This document shows, in pieces, positions 15,789 to 17,010 of a stretch of DNA of 17,010 nucleotides. The position numbers and the translations under genes were made by a program. The notes below the pieces were generated by a model. It was not told the origin of the DNA. It searched no databases and saw only the letters and a program-made list of their open reading frames with translations. The DNA comes from Fidelibacterota bacterium (lineage in GTDB: Bacteria > Fidelibacterota > UBA2242 > JAFGTP01). How positions within the stretch are numbered: position 1 is the stretch's first letter; each line of letters starts with the position of its first letter. The stretch lies in contig JAIPJV010000011.1 in NCBI GenBank assembly GCA_021734005.1, positions 1 to 17,010 of the forward strand, given 5' to 3'.

Positions 15789-16058
15789 ATGTCGATAACA
15801 AAAGAAAGAAAGCAAGAACTTATAGAAAAGTTCGGTGAAAATAGTGATGATTCGGGATCTCCCCAGGTTCAAATCGCTATATTAACAGAAAGGATTAAAA
15901 ATATTACCGAACATTTAAAGGGTGCTGAACAGGACCATAGCTCCCGTCGGGGATTGTTAAAATTGGTTAGCAGAAGGAAAAATCTGCTTAAGTATCTAAA
16001 AAAACATGACGAAGAAAGTTACAAAGAGTTGATTGCAGAACTCGGAATAAGAAAGTAA
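15789..16058 (+). CDS. rpsO: Small ribosomal subunit protein S15
   Basis: S15 binds 16S rRNA early in 30S assembly and takes part in a bridge to the large subunit. The 89-residue length is standard. The family signatures are visible: GSPQVQIAILTERIKNITEHL, HSSRRGLLKLVSRRKNLLKYL, and the C-terminal YKELIAELGIRK. The ATG follows the ribF stop with no gap, and CGGAGG eight bases upstream gives it the best ribosome site in this part of the operon, consistent with high demand for a ribosomal protein. pnp follows 17 bases later, the common rpsO-pnp pairing. Confidence 0.97.
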   Translation: MSITKERKQELIEKFGENSDDSGSPQVQIAILTERIKNITEHLKGAEQDHSSRRGLLKLVSRRKNLLKYLKKHDEESYKELIAELGIRK

Positions 16059-16064
16059 AACATA

Positions 16065-16070
16065 AGAGGA
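16065..16070 (+). promoter_or_regulatory. Ribosome binding site fixing the TTG start of pnp
   Basis: AGAGGA lies five bases before TTG 16076. The frame from this TTG begins with the expected first PNPase residues (IKKELELGGKTLSLETG), so the non-ATG start is well supported. Confidence 0.6.
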
Positions 16071-16075
16071 TTATT

Positions 16076-17010
16076 TTGATTAAAAAAGAACTTGAACTAG
16101 GTGGGAAAACACTGAGTTTGGAAACAGGCAAAATGGCCAAACAGGCTAATGGGTCTGTAGTAGTAAGATATGGCGACTCAATGGTACTGGTCACAGCTTG
16201 TGCCCAATTAGGTGAAAAGTCTGATAGAGGCTATTTCCCGCTAATGTGTGATTATAGAGAAAAGGGCTATGCAGCCGGACAAATTCCAGGAGGATTTTTC
16301 AAGCGGGAAGGTCGCCCTTCCAGCTCTGAAATCCTGGCATCCCGGTTGATCGATCGCCCGATCAGGCCGCTATTTCCTGATGGATTTATGTCAGAAACCC
16401 AAATAATAGCAACTTTGATTTCCAGTGATAGAGAAAATCCTGGTGATGTACTCGGTATGGTTGGTGCCTCTGCGGCTCTGTCTATCTCGGATATTCCCTT
16501 TCAGGGACCGATTGCCGGAGTCTGTGTAGGTCACATTGATGATGAATTTATTGTCAATCCTACCTATGAACAGCGGGAAGAATCTGAACTGGAAATTATT
16601 GTGGCTGGCAATGAAGATTCTGTAGTAATGGTCGAAGGTGAAGCCAAAGAAATATCGGAAGATCTTCTGGTAGATGCCATCGAATTTGGCCAGGAAGCCA
16701 TTGTTAAGATCATTGATCTGCAGAAAGAACTGGTTGCTGAAATTCAGCCTGAAAAATACGAATTTGAAGTTGAAGAAAAGAACCAGGATCTCAAAGAACT
16801 AGTTGAGGAAAAAACAGCTGAAAAGCTGGATGAATTCCGCAAATTAGGTAAAGAAAATAAGAAGAAAAGAAAACAGGCTATATCTGATTTCATTGAAAGC
16901 CTGGAAGAAGAATTGGCTGAAGATTACGAAGATGATATCGATGATATTTCTGACATTGTTGATGAAATGGTCAAAGAAGATGTTAGAAAAGATATTATTG
17001 ATAATCAGAG
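16076..17010 (+). CDS. pnp: Polyribonucleotide nucleotidyltransferase, N-terminal part (cut by window end)
   Basis: PNPase degrades RNA 3' to 5' by phosphorolysis as a trimer. The frame is open from TTG 16076 to the last base, giving 311 residues of a protein usually near 700. Visible are the first RNase PH-like domain, with GGFFKREGRP (72-81) and RLIDRPIRPLFP (90-101), and the acidic all-helical linker (about 240-311) that precedes the second RNase PH domain. The second core and the KH and S1 domains lie beyond the window. It follows rpsO by 17 bases with no terminator, so it is probably read through from the operon. Confidence 0.95.
   Translation, partial: MIKKELELGGKTLSLETGKMAKQANGSVVVRYGDSMVLVTACAQLGEKSDRGYFPLMCDYREKGYAAGQIPGGFFKREGRPSSSEILASRLIDRPIRPLFPDGFMSETQIIATLISSDRENPGDVLGMVGASAALSISDIPFQGPIAGVCVGHIDDEFIVNPTYEQREESELEIIVAGNEDSVVMVEGEAKEISEDLLVDAIEFGQEAIVKIIDLQKELVAEIQPEKYEFEVEEKNQDLKELVEEKTAEKLDEFRKLGKENKKKRKQAISDFIESLEEELAEDYEDDIDDISDIVDEMVKEDVRKDIIDNQ

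Overview
This AT-rich bacterial window carries two back-to-back gene blocks. Gene content and layout suggest a Gram-negative-like bacterium, perhaps an uncultured FCB-group lineage such as Cloacimonadota or Marinimicrobia. That placement is an impression from gene order and protein style and was not tested. No phage, transposon, CRISPR array or rRNA gene was seen.

Left block, 189-7750, minus strand, read right to left. The order is an OPT-family oligopeptide/metal-complex transporter, a small PqqD-like protein, adenosine deaminase, FtsE, FtsX, and a three-domain acyl-activating enzyme/acyl carrier/acyltransferase fusion. The first three genes overlap by 1-4 bp and ftsE/ftsX overlap by 4 bp, so they look like one operon. 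The fusion gene follows after about 115 bp. It meets the tail of an unidentified plus-strand gene (1-171) head-on, with 17 bp between stop codons.

Central divergent region, 7751-8130. It holds a candidate minus-strand promoter for the transporter. Next comes a low-complexity tract with extreme strand asymmetry (59 G against 4 C in 170 nt on the plus strand) and short 8-bp tandem repeats. A candidate promoter for the downstream tRNA gene follows.

Right block, 8131 to the end, plus strand. tRNA-Arg(CCU) is followed 25 nt later by a membrane-anchored TPR protein and then an intrinsic terminator. After that runs the conserved nusA-infB type operon: rimP, nusA, infB, ylxP (DUF503), rbfA, truB, ribF, rpsO, pnp (cut by the window end). 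These genes act in 30S subunit maturation, transcription elongation/termination, translation initiation, tRNA modification, flavin cofactor synthesis and RNA decay. From infB to rpsO they are packed with overlaps or almost no gaps, implying one transcript with translational coupling.

Most of the window is housekeeping sequence. The points most worth a second look are: a terminator hairpin whose loop side contains a perfect -35 box for the next operon; the strand-asymmetric repeat tract; the matching polyacidic NusA tail and polylysine IF-2 insert in neighbouring genes; the orphan PqqD-like gene in the transporter operon; and the AMP-ligase/ACP/PlsC fusion. I found no convincing new defence, RiPP or mobile system.
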